From the NCBI GenBank assembly GCA_001714685.2, contig MDTP02000008.1:1-64000 (forward strand): 64,000 nucleotides of DNA, written 5' to 3'. The DNA comes from Methanosarcina sp. Ant1. Lineage in GTDB: Archaea > Halobacteriota > Methanosarcinia > Methanosarcinales > Methanosarcinaceae. This document shows positions 38,392-51,618 of the stretch, one piece after another; the stretch's first letter is position 1; each line of letters opens with the position of its first letter. The notes under the pieces were generated by a model that was given only the letters and a program-made list of their open reading frames with translations, was not told where the DNA came from and ran no database searches. The position numbers were made by a program, and so were the translations under genes.

Positions 38392-38448
38392 TTTATATAC
38401 AAGAAAAGCATAGTATATTGTCCTCACATAACTCAAAAATGTGTGGGG
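38392..38448 (+). promoter_or_regulatory. rRNA operon promoter P1 with 5' hairpin
   Basis: TATA box TTTATATA (38392-38399) followed by CAAGAAA. About 29 bp after the box, TCCTCACAT and ATGTGTGGGG form a hairpin (38421-38448) that would lie at the very 5' end of the transcript. The same arrangement recurs 70 bp downstream. Confidence 0.65.
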
Positions 38449-38461
38449 CGGTAATACAAAG

Positions 38462-38517
38462 CTATATATACAAGAAACGTCTTATATGTATCCCTCACAC
38501 AAAGCAATTGTGTGGGT
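38462..38517 (+). promoter_or_regulatory. rRNA operon promoter P2 with 5' hairpin
   Basis: TATA box CTATATATA (38462-38470) followed by CAAGAAA, with CCCTCACAC and TGTGTGGG forming a hairpin about 29 bp downstream. It is a diverged duplicate of P1 with the same spacing, indicating that the box plus hairpin is a functional unit. Confidence 0.65.
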
Positions 38518-38572
38518 TGATTACGAATCTCTTTCATCTTTTAATGGAGCCAGGAGTTTTTTCCTGTCTGAC

Positions 38573-38606
38573 GAGGATTTTGTCGGTTCGGTTAATTCTG
38601 GTTGGT
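38573..38606 (+). other. 16S rRNA processing stem, 5' arm
   Basis: GAGGATTTTGTCGGTT (38573-38588) and TCTGGTTGGT (38597-38606) are perfectly complementary to 40218-40233 and 40200-40209 just after 16S. The long stem would form the bulge-helix-bulge substrate of the archaeal splicing endonuclease. Confidence 0.75.
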
Positions 38607-38709
38607 AGTTGTTTTACAAAAAACATCTATCGCGAAACCTAAGAATAACTGAATTGATAGTTGTTAGTGCAAGTTTCTGCGACCAATATCTTTTAAGTGT
38701 GTCATAACA

Positions 38710-40187
<1,478 letters not shown>

Positions 40188-40369
40188 AAGCAAAAACACA
40201 CCAACCAGATGCCGATAAACCGACAAAATCCTCAACCCATTTCATTCAAATTTCATTCTCTAATGCACCCGGTAAGTAAATTATCGGGGAAGGACGGATT
40301 GCCTGCGCCGACGCGCAGGTCCATGAAGTCATGTATAGGTGCTGTATATTGAACGCTAACTGGACCTGG
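40188..40369 (+). other. 16S-23S spacer without tRNA
   Basis: About 180 nt. It carries the 3' arm of the 16S processing stem (40200-40233) and the 5' arm of the 23S stem (40326-40368). No tRNA-Ala or other tRNA fits in it. CCTGCG/CGCAGG near 40300 forms a small hairpin. Confidence 0.75.
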
Positions 40370-43264
<2,895 letters not shown>

Positions 43265-43285
43265 CATCCGTTCCTTTCACCATAT

Positions 43286-43330
43286 CAGGTCCAGGCGAAA
43301 TTCAATATGCAGCACATCTATACATGACTT
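43286..43330 (+). other. 23S rRNA processing stem, 3' arm
   Basis: CAGGTCCAG, TTCAATATGCAGCAC and CTATACATGACTT are complementary, in order, to 40360-40368, 40339-40353 and 40326-40338 upstream of 23S, with one or two mismatches. This closes the 23S precursor stem. Confidence 0.75.
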
Positions 43331-43360
43331 TCTGTCTTTTCACAATCCCCTTTATAGGTA

Positions 43361-43487
43361 GAGTCTGGCGGCCATAGCGGCAGGGTCACTCCTGTACCCA
43401 TTCCGAACACAGAAGATAAGCCTGTCCACGTTCCTTACTGTACTGAAGTACGCGAGTCTTCGGGAACTCTGGATCGCTGCCATACTC
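43361..43487 (+). rRNA. rrf: 5S ribosomal RNA
   Basis: It contains TACCCATTCCGAACACAGAA, GATAAGCC and a GAGTCTTCGGGAACTC stem typical of archaeal 5S. The GGTAGAGTCTGGCGG and GCTGCCATACTCACC ends pair. Length is about 125 nt. It is linked to 23S by about 100 nt and ends the operon; no tRNA follows it. Confidence 0.93.
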
Positions 43488-43998
43488 ACCCTATACTACT
43501 TCAATTTCAGATTGTTTTTTTGATACTGTTTGGATATTTCTATTTTGAATTGTTTTTGTATACTTTACTCTGTAGAAATCTCTGTAGAAATTGTCTTCTT
43601 AATTTCTTGCTGTTTCTGTCTATTTTTCTTACCGACTACTCTTCAAATTTTTAATTTTGCTTTTCGGCAAATCACTCTAGACGAGGCTTGTTAAGATTGG
43701 GCTTTCTAATTACGGCAACTTGTCCCAGTCCCTAAGGGCAAATATCACTCAATTGGCTTTTAGCGGGCGATTTTTCCTAAAAAAAAACGTTAAATTCTTT
43801 GAATAAAAGACAAAAATGAATGGGAGTACTTTTTACCTCAACTTTTTTGACTATTAATTCCATCATTTATTGAGCAGGGAAGTTATATGAATTTGGTTTT
43901 TAAAACCGTTTAAAAACGATTCAGTGGATTACTAATGAAGGCTTAAATGTTCCTTTATTCATTGTATAAATTCCATAACTTCACTCTCGAATTAAAGA
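43488..43998. other. rRNA operon terminator region and intergenic DNA
   Basis: A run of seven T on the plus strand (43515-43521) follows 5S and is a likely archaeal oligo-T terminator, with further T-rich stretches to about 43620. No gene is supported in the rest; an 8-A run occurs near 43780. Confidence 0.5.
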
Positions 43999-44538
43999 TT
44001 AAAATTGATCAAGAAGCGAAACCATCGTTTTTACGCTTTTATACATATCCCCAATCATAGGCGTAGTAATATTAGACTCTCCCATCGTTGAATTAGCAGC
44101 TTTGATCATTCCATCCGGGTATTCGAGGCTAGAGTTGATCTGTGCCATGGTTTCGTTTAAGGAACTCAGGGTAACATTTGTATCATTCGGGTTATCAGGA
44201 TTCAATTCCATGACAGCGATTATTGAATCCACTGTTTTTATGCCTTCATTAGTCCCTTCGATTGTAGGTTTCAGGAAGGGGTATTCTTTGAGATGGGCGT
44301 TCAGGGTTTCGTTTATAAGGTTAAGATTGAGGTCAAGCATTTGCAGCATGGATGTAAGGAAATGGATGTTCAGGGCTATTTCCCGTTCCACGAGTCCAGT
44401 TTCGTTATACGAAGACGTTAGGTTTTCTATCGGATTTGTTTCGTTGGTTGCATTTGTCTCTGCTGAAGCTGAAATTACAGATATTATAAGTAAGAGTCCT
44501 GCGGCTACCAACAGGTAAATAACATTACACCTGTTCAT
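43999..44538 (-). CDS. Exported, asparagine/threonine-rich hypothetical protein
   Basis: A protein of about 179 aa with an N-terminal signal peptide (basic MNRCN, hydrophobic VIYLLVAAGLLLIISVISA, then SAETNA as a likely cleavage region). The mature part has at least eight N-x-S/T sequons, fitting an N-glycosylated surface or secreted protein, and predicted helical stretches. No family recognised. I start at ATG 44538, because GTGAGGGGA lies 7 nt upstream and the frame's earlier GTG is part of that site. Isolated gene. Confidence 0.7.
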   Translation of the reverse strand: MNRCNVIYLLVAAGLLLIISVISASAETNATNETNPIENLTSSYNETGLVEREIALNIHFLTSMLQMLDLNLNLINETLNAHLKEYPFLKPTIEGTNEGIKTVDSIIAVMELNPDNPNDTNVTLSSLNETMAQINSSLEYPDGMIKAANSTMGESNITTPMIGDMYKSVKTMVSLLDQF

Positions 44539-45163
44539 ACAAATTCCCCTCACTATTAAGTTGGAACTTAATGGAATTTCTTTCTATTCAGAAATAAACT
44601 GAGCCGTATATAATAACATAGGAATTTGTATGAAATAAATGAGTAAAAAGATGACCTGAAAATGGGAAGAATAAAGACTTTGAAGGGGTTTGCATATCTT
44701 TTTTAAAATTTAAGCTCCTTTATATTAAAAATTTAAAAATAAGGCTCGAAGCTCTATCGCAGAAGACGAAATATTGGTAGAATCTATTCAAAAAATTTAT
44801 ATAATAGTATTCATTTTAAATATAATTTTATATTCATATTAATAAAAAAGTACATCTATCAGGGAGTAAAGTCCTCCTTTTTTCTTTCTTCTATCAAATC
44901 ACTATCATTGGGACACGTGGGCGCGTCTAACCAGACACAATAAATCGAAACTAAAATATTTTTTCCATTTGACTTTCCTTCTCGAAGTGCCCGACGTTCC
45001 GAACTCTCTCCTAAGCTTGAGCAAAACTAAAATGACTGAGTGATGTTTCACTTTTTGTAATGCCGGCGAAGCATTTACATGCAAGGCGAGCATAAAGTGC
45101 ACAAAAAGTCAACAAAAAGACAGGTCACATCTAAATCGGATAAAAGACGGCAGAGGAAGAGAA
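44539..45163. other. Intergenic DNA upstream of the cyclophilin gene
   Basis: AT-rich to about 44870, then a more coding-like stretch (44900-45043) whose plus frame ends LEVPDVPNSLLSLSKTKMTE before a stop. I do not recognise it; it could be a gene remnant. No tRNA seen. Confidence 0.4.
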
Positions 45164-45631
45164 ATGGCTTTATGGAAGGGAAAGAAAGTTATTCTGCATA
45201 CTACTATGGGCGACATAACAATCGAGCTTTTTGAGGACATGCCGATAACGGCAGGGAATTTTGCAAAACTTGTAGATAAAGGATTCTATGACGGAGTTAT
45301 CTTCCACAGGATCATTGATAAATTCATGATTCAGGGCGGAGATCCGACAGGAACGGGTATGGGAGGTCCAGGCTATGAAATCCCGGACGAATTCACAAAG
45401 CATAACCGGAACGATAAGGGGACTCTCTCCATGGCAAATGCAGGCCCAAATACGGGTGGGAGCCAGTTCTTTATCAACCTTGTGAACAATAGCCATCTTG
45501 ACAGGATGCATCCCGTTTTCGGGAAGGTAATAGCTGGCATGGAAGTTGTAGACGCTATGGGAAAGGTGAAAACTGAACGCCAGGATCGCCCTAAAACCGA
45601 AGTAAAAATTATAAAAGCTGAACTGGTCTGA
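45164..45631 (+). CDS. Cyclophilin-type peptidyl-prolyl isomerase
   Basis: The 155-aa protein is a single cyclophilin domain: FHRIIDKFMIQGGDPTGTG with the catalytic Arg (FHRxI), GGSQFFINLVNN and FGKVIAGMEVVDAM. It catalyses cis-trans isomerisation of prolyl peptide bonds during protein folding. There is no signal peptide, so it is cytoplasmic. AGAGGAAGAGAA precedes the ATG. Monocistronic as far as can be seen. Confidence 0.95.
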   Translation: MALWKGKKVILHTTMGDITIELFEDMPITAGNFAKLVDKGFYDGVIFHRIIDKFMIQGGDPTGTGMGGPGYEIPDEFTKHNRNDKGTLSMANAGPNTGGSQFFINLVNNSHLDRMHPVFGKVIAGMEVVDAMGKVKTERQDRPKTEVKIIKAELV

Positions 45632-45967
45632 AGTTTCTTGATTTCAGGTCAATCCTAATTTTTCATTTTTTATGTACTGGACTTTTCGAATATCATTTAA
45701 TGTTTTCAATCTCTCCTTCAGATTCTGTTTCCTAATTCGATCATTTTCTCCGATCATTCTTTTCTGATTATGCTTGTTCTTCCAATTATGGTTAATAGTT
45801 ATTTTTTTAGAGTTGCTACTCCTAATTATTCCTTCTAAACATTCTTCCTGATCACAATTTCTGATCGAATTTTCGGATACAATGATAAAAAATCCCGTAT
45901 AATATTAGTATAACTTCTTTTAGCGAAAACTGAAGCCTGCTGAGAATTCACAGGAGAAGAGATTTTT
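45632..45967. other. Intergenic DNA, nothing recognised
   Basis: T-rich after the cyclophilin stop. It should contain the nrdJ promoter; no structure is evident. Confidence 0.45.
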
Positions 45968-47632
45968 GTGTGCGGAACTAAAGAAAGATGGGATGTTCTG
46001 ACTATTGAAACCCTTACCAGGTATCTGCAAGAAGGGGAGAGAGATTGGGAGGACATCTGTGACAGGGTGGCAAAGGCAATTGCAACAACTGAAGAAGAAT
46101 CTATAGAATTCCGAGACTTGATGATCAGGAAGATTTTTCTCCCGAGTTCGCCCACGCTCATGAACGCGGGTATTGAATTCGGGCAGCTTGCAGCCTGTTT
46201 TGTGATTCCTGTGGAGGATAGTATAGAGGAGATTTTCGATGCCATCAAAACTGCGGCCATGATCCAGAAAACCGGTGGAGGTACAGGATTTGATTTTTCA
46301 AAATTAAGCCCCGAAGGTTCTCCTAGTCTATGCGCTGATGGTGCTGCTGGTGGTCCTGTAGCCTTAATGAAGCTTTTTAACGAGGCAACCCATGTTATAA
46401 AACATTTTGGAAGACGCCGAGGGGCCAATATGGGCGTCCTCAACATTTCACACAAGGATATTATTTCTTTTATCAGGGCAAAGCACCTGGAAGGAGAGTT
46501 GAGCAACTTCAATATCTCTGTTCTGATTCCTGATGCCTTCATGGAGCTTGTTGAGGCAGGTCGGATCTATGAAATCTGGAATAAGCAAACAGGCATGAGT
46601 GTTGGAGGCATTTTTTCCGAGATTGTTGAAGGGATTTGGAGAAACGGTGAACCAGGAATCCTTTTTTATGACCGTATAAACAGAGATAATTTTACTCCGT
46701 CACTTGGTGATATATCTTCCACAAACCCATGTGGAGAAGAGCCACTCCTGCCTTTTGAATCCTGCAACCTTGGCAGCATAAACCTTTCCCTTTTCGTTAG
46801 AGAGGGGAAAATCAACTGGGACTTTCTCAGGGAGACAGCCGGAAAAGCTGTCCGCTTCCTGGATAATGAAATTGATAAAAATACATACCCGATTCCTGAA
46901 ATTGAGACTGCGACAAAGAAGACCCGGAAAGTAGGGCTTGGAGTAATGGGCTTTCATGATATGCTTTTGAAGCTTGGGCTGCCCTATGACTCATCAGAAT
47001 CTAGGGAGCTCGCAGAAAAGCTTATGGAGCAGATTAGCTGGGCTGCAGTCCGGGAATCGAGAAAACTTGCCACAGAAAAGGGACCTTTTCCGGAACATGA
47101 TAACTCCACATGGGAACTTCCAATGAGAAATGCTTCATTGACTGCAGTCGCCCCTACCGGTACAATCAGCATTCTTGCTGGCTGTTCTGCAGGAATCGAG
47201 CCTGTGTTCAGCTGGGTGTACAGGCGGACTCAGACAGTGGGAAAGGAATTTATGCTTGTCCATCCGTTTTTCGAGGCGCATTTCATGCCAAAGCTTTCCG
47301 ATGTTGACTATGACTGGCTCCTCGAGCACGTCTATATGCACGGCACCCTGCAGAATGTGGAAAACCCGAAAATTGTAAGCGAAGAAGAAAAGAGAATCTT
47401 CAGGTCAGCGCTTGACATAGACTGGAAGGCTCACATTAATGTGCAGACGGCGTTCCAACGCCACTGTCATGCCGGAATTTCTAAAACAATCAATATGCCC
47501 GAATACGCAGGAAAAAAAGATATCGAACAAGCTTTAATTTACGCCTGGAAGCAGGGACTCAAAGGACTTACAATCTACAGGACTGGGAGCAGACAGCATG
47601 TAGTTCTCAGCCTGAAAAAACAAGGAAACTGA
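45968..47632 (+). CDS. nrdJ: Adenosylcobalamin-dependent (class II) ribonucleotide reductase
   Basis: The 554-aa protein is the catalytic core of NrdJ. Cys77 (AACFVIP) and Cys266 (ESCNLGSIN) match the active-site redox pair and Cys255 (NPCGE) the radical cysteine; APTGTISILAGCSAGIEP is also typical. It makes deoxyribonucleotides using B12. The start is GTG with GGAG about 14 nt upstream, so an alternative start is possible; residue 2 would be Cys. The protein stops shortly after TIYRTGSRQ and lacks the C-terminal CxxC tail usual in NrdJ, so the reductant must reach the active site some other way. Confidence 0.92.
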   Translation: MCGTKERWDVLTIETLTRYLQEGERDWEDICDRVAKAIATTEEESIEFRDLMIRKIFLPSSPTLMNAGIEFGQLAACFVIPVEDSIEEIFDAIKTAAMIQKTGGGTGFDFSKLSPEGSPSLCADGAAGGPVALMKLFNEATHVIKHFGRRRGANMGVLNISHKDIISFIRAKHLEGELSNFNISVLIPDAFMELVEAGRIYEIWNKQTGMSVGGIFSEIVEGIWRNGEPGILFYDRINRDNFTPSLGDISSTNPCGEEPLLPFESCNLGSINLSLFVREGKINWDFLRETAGKAVRFLDNEIDKNTYPIPEIETATKKTRKVGLGVMGFHDMLLKLGLPYDSSESRELAEKLMEQISWAAVRESRKLATEKGPFPEHDNSTWELPMRNASLTAVAPTGTISILAGCSAGIEPVFSWVYRRTQTVGKEFMLVHPFFEAHFMPKLSDVDYDWLLEHVYMHGTLQNVENPKIVSEEEKRIFRSALDIDWKAHINVQTAFQRHCHAGISKTINMPEYAGKKDIEQALIYAWKQGLKGLTIYRTGSRQHVVLSLKKQGN

Positions 47633-47850
47633 ACTTTTTGGTCGGTAAAATAAATTTGTAGAACTGATATATCTGTCATTTATTTGTAGCTTATTGATCT
47701 AATGCTTAGTCATTGAGTTATTGAGTATATAGTGTCTTATGATGTCGTATTTGTGTTTAAAATAAAGCATCAGATTAAAATTTTGGAACTAAATTATTGC
47801 TTACTCATGAAACTTTTGTCCATTCTAATAAATGTTATCTTACTAAAAAT

Positions 47851-47882
47851 ACATATATATTTGTCTGTTTCTAAATAATATA
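47851..47882 (+). promoter_or_regulatory. Promoter of the first DMT transporter gene
   Basis: ACATATATAT at 47851-47860 is centred 26 bp before the ATG, placing transcription start at the start codon. The message would be leaderless, and no ribosome-binding site is seen. Confidence 0.5.
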
Positions 47883-48847
47883 TGACTGCCACCTCTAAGC
47901 ACCATTTTGAGCTACTAACTGCTTGCATAATTTATGGTACCGTTGGGATTTTCATGGAAGGATTACGGGAAATGACCGTAGGTTCAATTATATTTTTTAG
48001 AGTTCTATTCGGACTTTCAGCCATTCTATGTTATCTTGCAATTACCGGTAACTTAGGCCAGCTTTCTCTAAAAAGAAAGAAAAATTACCTGCTTCTTCTG
48101 GGAATCCTGTATGTTTCGCAAATGTTTTCCTATTACTCTGCAATTAGGTATTTGGGAGCTTCTTCGGCAGTCCTGCTCCTTTATACAGATCCCATATATC
48201 TGACTTTTCTTGCACCTCTCCTGCTAGGAGAAAAAAACACACAAAAAACTATTCTTGCCCTTTTCCTTGGCCTGATAGGCGTCTTCTATATAACAAGGCC
48301 TGAAGGGGGTTTTGAACATCTCGATTTTGGCAGCAGTTACCTTAAAGGAGTGTTTTTCGGACTTGCAGGAGGCCTTTTCAGCAGTGGAGTAATAATTTCG
48401 GTTCGTTACCTCAAAGACGAATATAGTGGACTTACTCAACTCTTCTGGCAGAGTGTAATCAGTCTGGTCTTTCTTTCACCCTTTGCAATTTCCGTACCAG
48501 GACATGTGCTTGCCGCAAACCTTCAAATCCTTATGCTCTTTGGAGTCTTGATTACTGGCGTAGGGGCAGTACTCTATATAAGAGGTGTTGCAGGAGTAGA
48601 TGCTATCACAGGTAGCATTCTCACTCTTCTTGAACCTGTTTCCTGTATCTTTTTTGACTATACGGTACTTGGAAACCCTATTCATAGAGGGATGCTTATT
48701 GGCTCCATTTTTATACTGGCTGCAGCAATTATAATAAGCCTGGATAATATCGTTTTAATCAAAAAGCTGATCTTTGGAGAAAAGATAACTTTTAGTAGAC
48801 AGATATTTTTCGGGAATAAAGAAGTGTTAAGAGCACAGGATGAATAA
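47882..48847 (+). CDS. DMT superfamily (EamA) transporter, paralogue 1
   Basis: The 321-aa membrane protein has about ten hydrophobic segments and two EamA repeats, each ending with a segment like SSAVLLLYTDPIYLTFLAPLL or GSILTLLEPVSCIFFDYTVL. Members export or import small metabolites such as amino acids, nucleosides or sugars. A charged tail of about 25 residues follows the last helix. A close paralogue lies 103 bp downstream and a third at the window end. Substrate unknown. Confidence 0.88.
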   Translation: MTATSKHHFELLTACIIYGTVGIFMEGLREMTVGSIIFFRVLFGLSAILCYLAITGNLGQLSLKRKKNYLLLLGILYVSQMFSYYSAIRYLGASSAVLLLYTDPIYLTFLAPLLLGEKNTQKTILALFLGLIGVFYITRPEGGFEHLDFGSSYLKGVFFGLAGGLFSSGVIISVRYLKDEYSGLTQLFWQSVISLVFLSPFAISVPGHVLAANLQILMLFGVLITGVGAVLYIRGVAGVDAITGSILTLLEPVSCIFFDYTVLGNPIHRGMLIGSIFILAAAIIISLDNIVLIKKLIFGEKITFSRQIFFGNKEVLRAQDE

Positions 48848-48915
48848 ATCCTGTAATCCAATTTTACACTTTCTAAATAAATGTACATTACTTTACAATT
48901 CTGTAGTTTGTCCAT

Positions 48916-48950
48916 AAAATATATATCTGCAGTCCTTTAATTCTCGACCA
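48916..48950 (+). promoter_or_regulatory. Promoter of the second DMT transporter gene
   Basis: AAAATATATAT (48916-48926) is centred about 28 bp before the ATG, so the transcript is leaderless or nearly so. This is the same layout as for the paralogue upstream and shows the two genes have separate promoters. Confidence 0.5.
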
Positions 48951-49825
48951 TGCCTGTACAGGAAGATTCTTTCAAACCTTACTCCGAAGTTATAATCGGC
49001 AGCATAATCTACGGTACTATAGGGGTTTTCCTGGATAAGGTTCAGGATATGTCCGTTGGGTCTATTCTTTTCTCAAGGCTCTTTTTTGGTCTCTGCATGA
49101 TGTTTATTTACCTGCTTTTCAGTCGAGGGCTCGGACAGCTCAAACTTATAAATAATAGAAAATATCTTCTGCTGCTAGGGTTTCTGAATGTAACTACAGG
49201 CATATGCTACTTTTCTTCTATCAGATATAGTGGGATTTCCGTTGCTGTCCTTCTGCTTTATACAGCCCCTATATATGTTAACCTGCTTGCTCCTTCAATC
49301 CTTGGGGAACTAAACAGTAGCAAAAGCCTTCTACCTCTCCTCCTTGCAATTGCAGGGGTGTTACTTATTGCCCGTCCGGGGGAAGTTTTGATGAGCTTAG
49401 ATAAGGGCTCCGATTTTCTGAAAGGTCTCATTTTCGGCCTGCTGTCGGGGCTGTCATTCGGTATAACTATAGTCACGGTTCGCTACCTGAGGCACGATTA
49501 TACCGGGTTGGCTCAGACTTTCTGGATGACTGGAGTAGGTCTTCTCATCATGCTGCCGTCTGCACTTTCAACTCCTTCTCCCCTATTCCTTAATAATTTT
49601 AGTACTCTGATGCTCTTCGGTTTCACTATTACATTCGCTGCCGTTATCTACCTAAAAGGCATCTCAGGAATCAGGGCACAGACAGGCAGTATTCTTGCCC
49701 TTTTAGAACCCGTATCAGGTATCTTCTTTGACAGTACTGTCCTGAAAAATCCACTCTATACCTCGACCATTCTGGGCTGTGGTTTCATTATCACAGCAGT
49801 TTATATTGTAAGTAGAAGGGAATAG
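48950..49825 (+). CDS. DMT superfamily (EamA) transporter, paralogue 2
   Basis: The 291-aa membrane protein is a paralogue of the preceding transporter: IIGSIIYGTIGVFLDKVQDM aligns with its N-terminus, and GSILALLEPVSGIFFDSTVL with the second EamA repeat. About ten transmembrane segments are visible, without the charged tail of paralogue 1. It is transcribed from its own promoter. Substrate unknown; the tandem copy suggests divergence in specificity. Confidence 0.88.
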   Translation: MPVQEDSFKPYSEVIIGSIIYGTIGVFLDKVQDMSVGSILFSRLFFGLCMMFIYLLFSRGLGQLKLINNRKYLLLLGFLNVTTGICYFSSIRYSGISVAVLLLYTAPIYVNLLAPSILGELNSSKSLLPLLLAIAGVLLIARPGEVLMSLDKGSDFLKGLIFGLLSGLSFGITIVTVRYLRHDYTGLAQTFWMTGVGLLIMLPSALSTPSPLFLNNFSTLMLFGFTITFAAVIYLKGISGIRAQTGSILALLEPVSGIFFDSTVLKNPLYTSTILGCGFIITAVYIVSRRE

Positions 49826-49972
49826 GATTAAAGCCATGAAAGTTTTATATCCGGAAAAGACAAGATTCTGTCCGAAACCTGGGTTTTAGTATGGTATTCT
49901 ATCTGCCCAAAAGATCTTTACTTAAGAGACCCTCTATTTTTAATATAATCGCTTTGAAAACATAGGAAAAGC

Positions 49973-50656
49973 ATGACAGAAGAGAGTCTAATTATCGAGC
50001 TTAAAAACCTGACAAAAATCTATAAAAACGGAATGGAATTTCACGCGCTCGACAATGCAAATCTGAGAATTAAAAAGGGGGAATTCGTGGCAATTGTCGG
50101 GCCATCGGGTTCAGGCAAAAGCACTCTTATGCACTTGATAGGCTTGCTGGACACCCCGAGTTCCGGGACTCTCCTTATAGACAGTAACGATGTAACAAAA
50201 CTGTCGGACAAGGAACGTTCCGAAATGAGAAACAGGATGCTTGGTTTTGTTTTCCAGTACCATCACCTGCTTCCGGATTTCACAGCCCTGGAAAATGTAA
50301 TAATGCCCCTCTTGATTGCGGGAAAAAACAGGAAAGAAGCAAAGGCAATTGCCGAAAAGCTTCTGAAGGAAGTTGGGCTTGAAGACCGGATGGATCATAG
50401 ACCTGGTGAACTTTCAGGAGGGCAGAACCAGAGAGTTGCAGTAGCAAGGGCGCTGAGCTGTTCCCCTGCAATCGTGCTCGGGGATGAGCCTACAGGCAAT
50501 CTTGATACAAAAACAGGTGATATGATCTACGAACTGCTAAGGCGGCTAAACAAGGAGTATAATCAAACATTTATTGTGGTTACTCATAACGAGGACCTGG
50601 CCTCAAAAGCTGATAGGATTATCAGGCTTGTGGACGGGAAAATTACGGATCAGTGA
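49973..50656 (+). CDS. ABC transporter ATP-binding protein, LolD/MacB type
   Basis: The 227-aa ATPase has Walker A GPSGSGKST, the Q-loop FQYHHLLPDFTALENV, signature LSGGQNQRVAVARAL, Walker B IVLGDEPTGNLD and the switch His in VVTHNED. The TALENV segment and length place it with MacB/LolD ATPases that partner FtsX-like permeases. The only such permease in the window is 3.3 kb downstream (54004), with three unrelated genes between. The next gene starts 9 bp after its stop, so the two form an operon. Confidence 0.92.
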   Translation: MTEESLIIELKNLTKIYKNGMEFHALDNANLRIKKGEFVAIVGPSGSGKSTLMHLIGLLDTPSSGTLLIDSNDVTKLSDKERSEMRNRMLGFVFQYHHLLPDFTALENVIMPLLIAGKNRKEAKAIAEKLLKEVGLEDRMDHRPGELSGGQNQRVAVARALSCSPAIVLGDEPTGNLDTKTGDMIYELLRRLNKEYNQTFIVVTHNEDLASKADRIIRLVDGKITDQ

Positions 50657-50665
50657 GGGGAAAAT

Positions 50666-51121
50666 ATGGAGTATGCAAAAGGAAGTATAGGCAGGGTCTT
50701 TACAGTCAGAATTGATCATGGAGATGACCTGATTCTGGAACTGATCAAACTTGCGGAGCTGGAATGTATTGAATCTGCTGTTTTTACCCTTCTCGGAGCA
50801 TTAAAAGAGGGAAACCTTGTTACAGGCCCGAAAGAAAGTATGAGACCTCCGGAACCTGTTTGGTCTGGCTTTGATAATGTCCATGAGATTCTTGGAATTG
50901 GGAACATTTTTCTTGAGGACGGGAAGCCGAAGATCCACCTGCATGTAGGAACAGGCCGGGGAGATAGTGTTAAATTGGGATGTTTGAGGGGGGAAAGCGA
51001 GGTTTTTATGGTTGTTGAGGCATTCATCCTCGAGCTGGAAGGTATTTCTGCCAGAAGAGTTACAGATAATGAACAGGGATTTGCTCCCGTGAGCTTCGGA
51101 AAGATCCCGGATTTGGAATGA
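50666..51121 (+). CDS. PPC (DUF296) domain DNA-binding-like protein
   Basis: The 151-aa protein is a single PPC/DUF296 domain: FTVRIDHGDDLILELIKLAE at the start, GIGNIFLEDGKPKIHLHVGTGRGD in the middle, then VVEAFILELEG. The paired histidines in IHLHV match the metal site of the family. PPC domains form trimers; in plants they are joined to AT-hooks, while in prokaryotes they stand alone with unknown roles. It follows the ABC ATPase by 9 bp with GTGAGGGG as ribosome-binding site, so it is co-expressed with it. Confidence 0.85.
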   Translation: MEYAKGSIGRVFTVRIDHGDDLILELIKLAELECIESAVFTLLGALKEGNLVTGPKESMRPPEPVWSGFDNVHEILGIGNIFLEDGKPKIHLHVGTGRGDSVKLGCLRGESEVFMVVEAFILELEGISARRVTDNEQGFAPVSFGKIPDLE

Positions 51122-51228
51122 TACCTTGTTTAAAATAAGCCTACAGCAGTACTCGAAAGTTTGAATTATAATAATTAAATTATTGAGGGTGCTGTCCGGA
51201 AAAGTGAATCTGGCAGTTCTCTTCCAGT

Positions 51229-51618
51229 TCAATTTTGCAATAAGGTCTCTAGTTCCCTGAGCCGTCTGAGAGCAATTACTTTTTCTGTATTATCTTTTAA
51301 AAATTCCTCTTCAAGTGCCTGTACTATCTGTGTGAAGGGTACTGTTAGCTGGTAATATTTTACAGGTCTGCCTTTTCCCTTATTCTTTTTTTCGGGTCTT
51401 TCGTCCACCCAGCCCCTGTTCTTAAGGGGACGCATAGCTACACTTACTTCTGGCTGCCTTAGCCCTGAAACAAGCTCTATGTGGAGGGACCTGAGTTCCC
51501 TGCAGTCTTTCAGACATACGATTGCGGTGGCCTCTGTCCTCGGGAGACCCAGGCTCTGGAGCATATCAATAACTGAATACTCTTTATCTGTGAAATTAAC
51601 TGGAGAATCGTCGATCAT
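51229..51618 (-). CDS. Winged-helix transcriptional regulator (TrmB/MarR-like)
   Basis: The 129-aa protein has a winged helix-turn-helix over about residues 20-95: LGLPRTEATAIVCLKD, a recognition region LRQPEVSVAMRPLKNRGWV and a wing KGKGRPVKYYQLT, then a short coiled-coil-like helix that could dimerise. This resembles TrmB- or MarR-type DNA-binding domains without a ligand domain. It is convergent with the ABC-PPC operon. Its target is unknown. AT-rich DNA with TATA-like TATATATTTTATG lies just upstream. Confidence 0.82.
   Translation of the reverse strand: MIDDSPVNFTDKEYSVIDMLQSLGLPRTEATAIVCLKDCRELRSLHIELVSGLRQPEVSVAMRPLKNRGWVDERPEKKNKGKGRPVKYYQLTVPFTQIVQALEEEFLKDNTEKVIALRRLRELETLLQN

Noticed and set aside
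44900-45043. Gene ending LEVPDVPNSLLSLSKTKMTE
   Set aside because: No start codon with a ribosome-binding site and no family recognised; kept only as a remark on the intergenic region.
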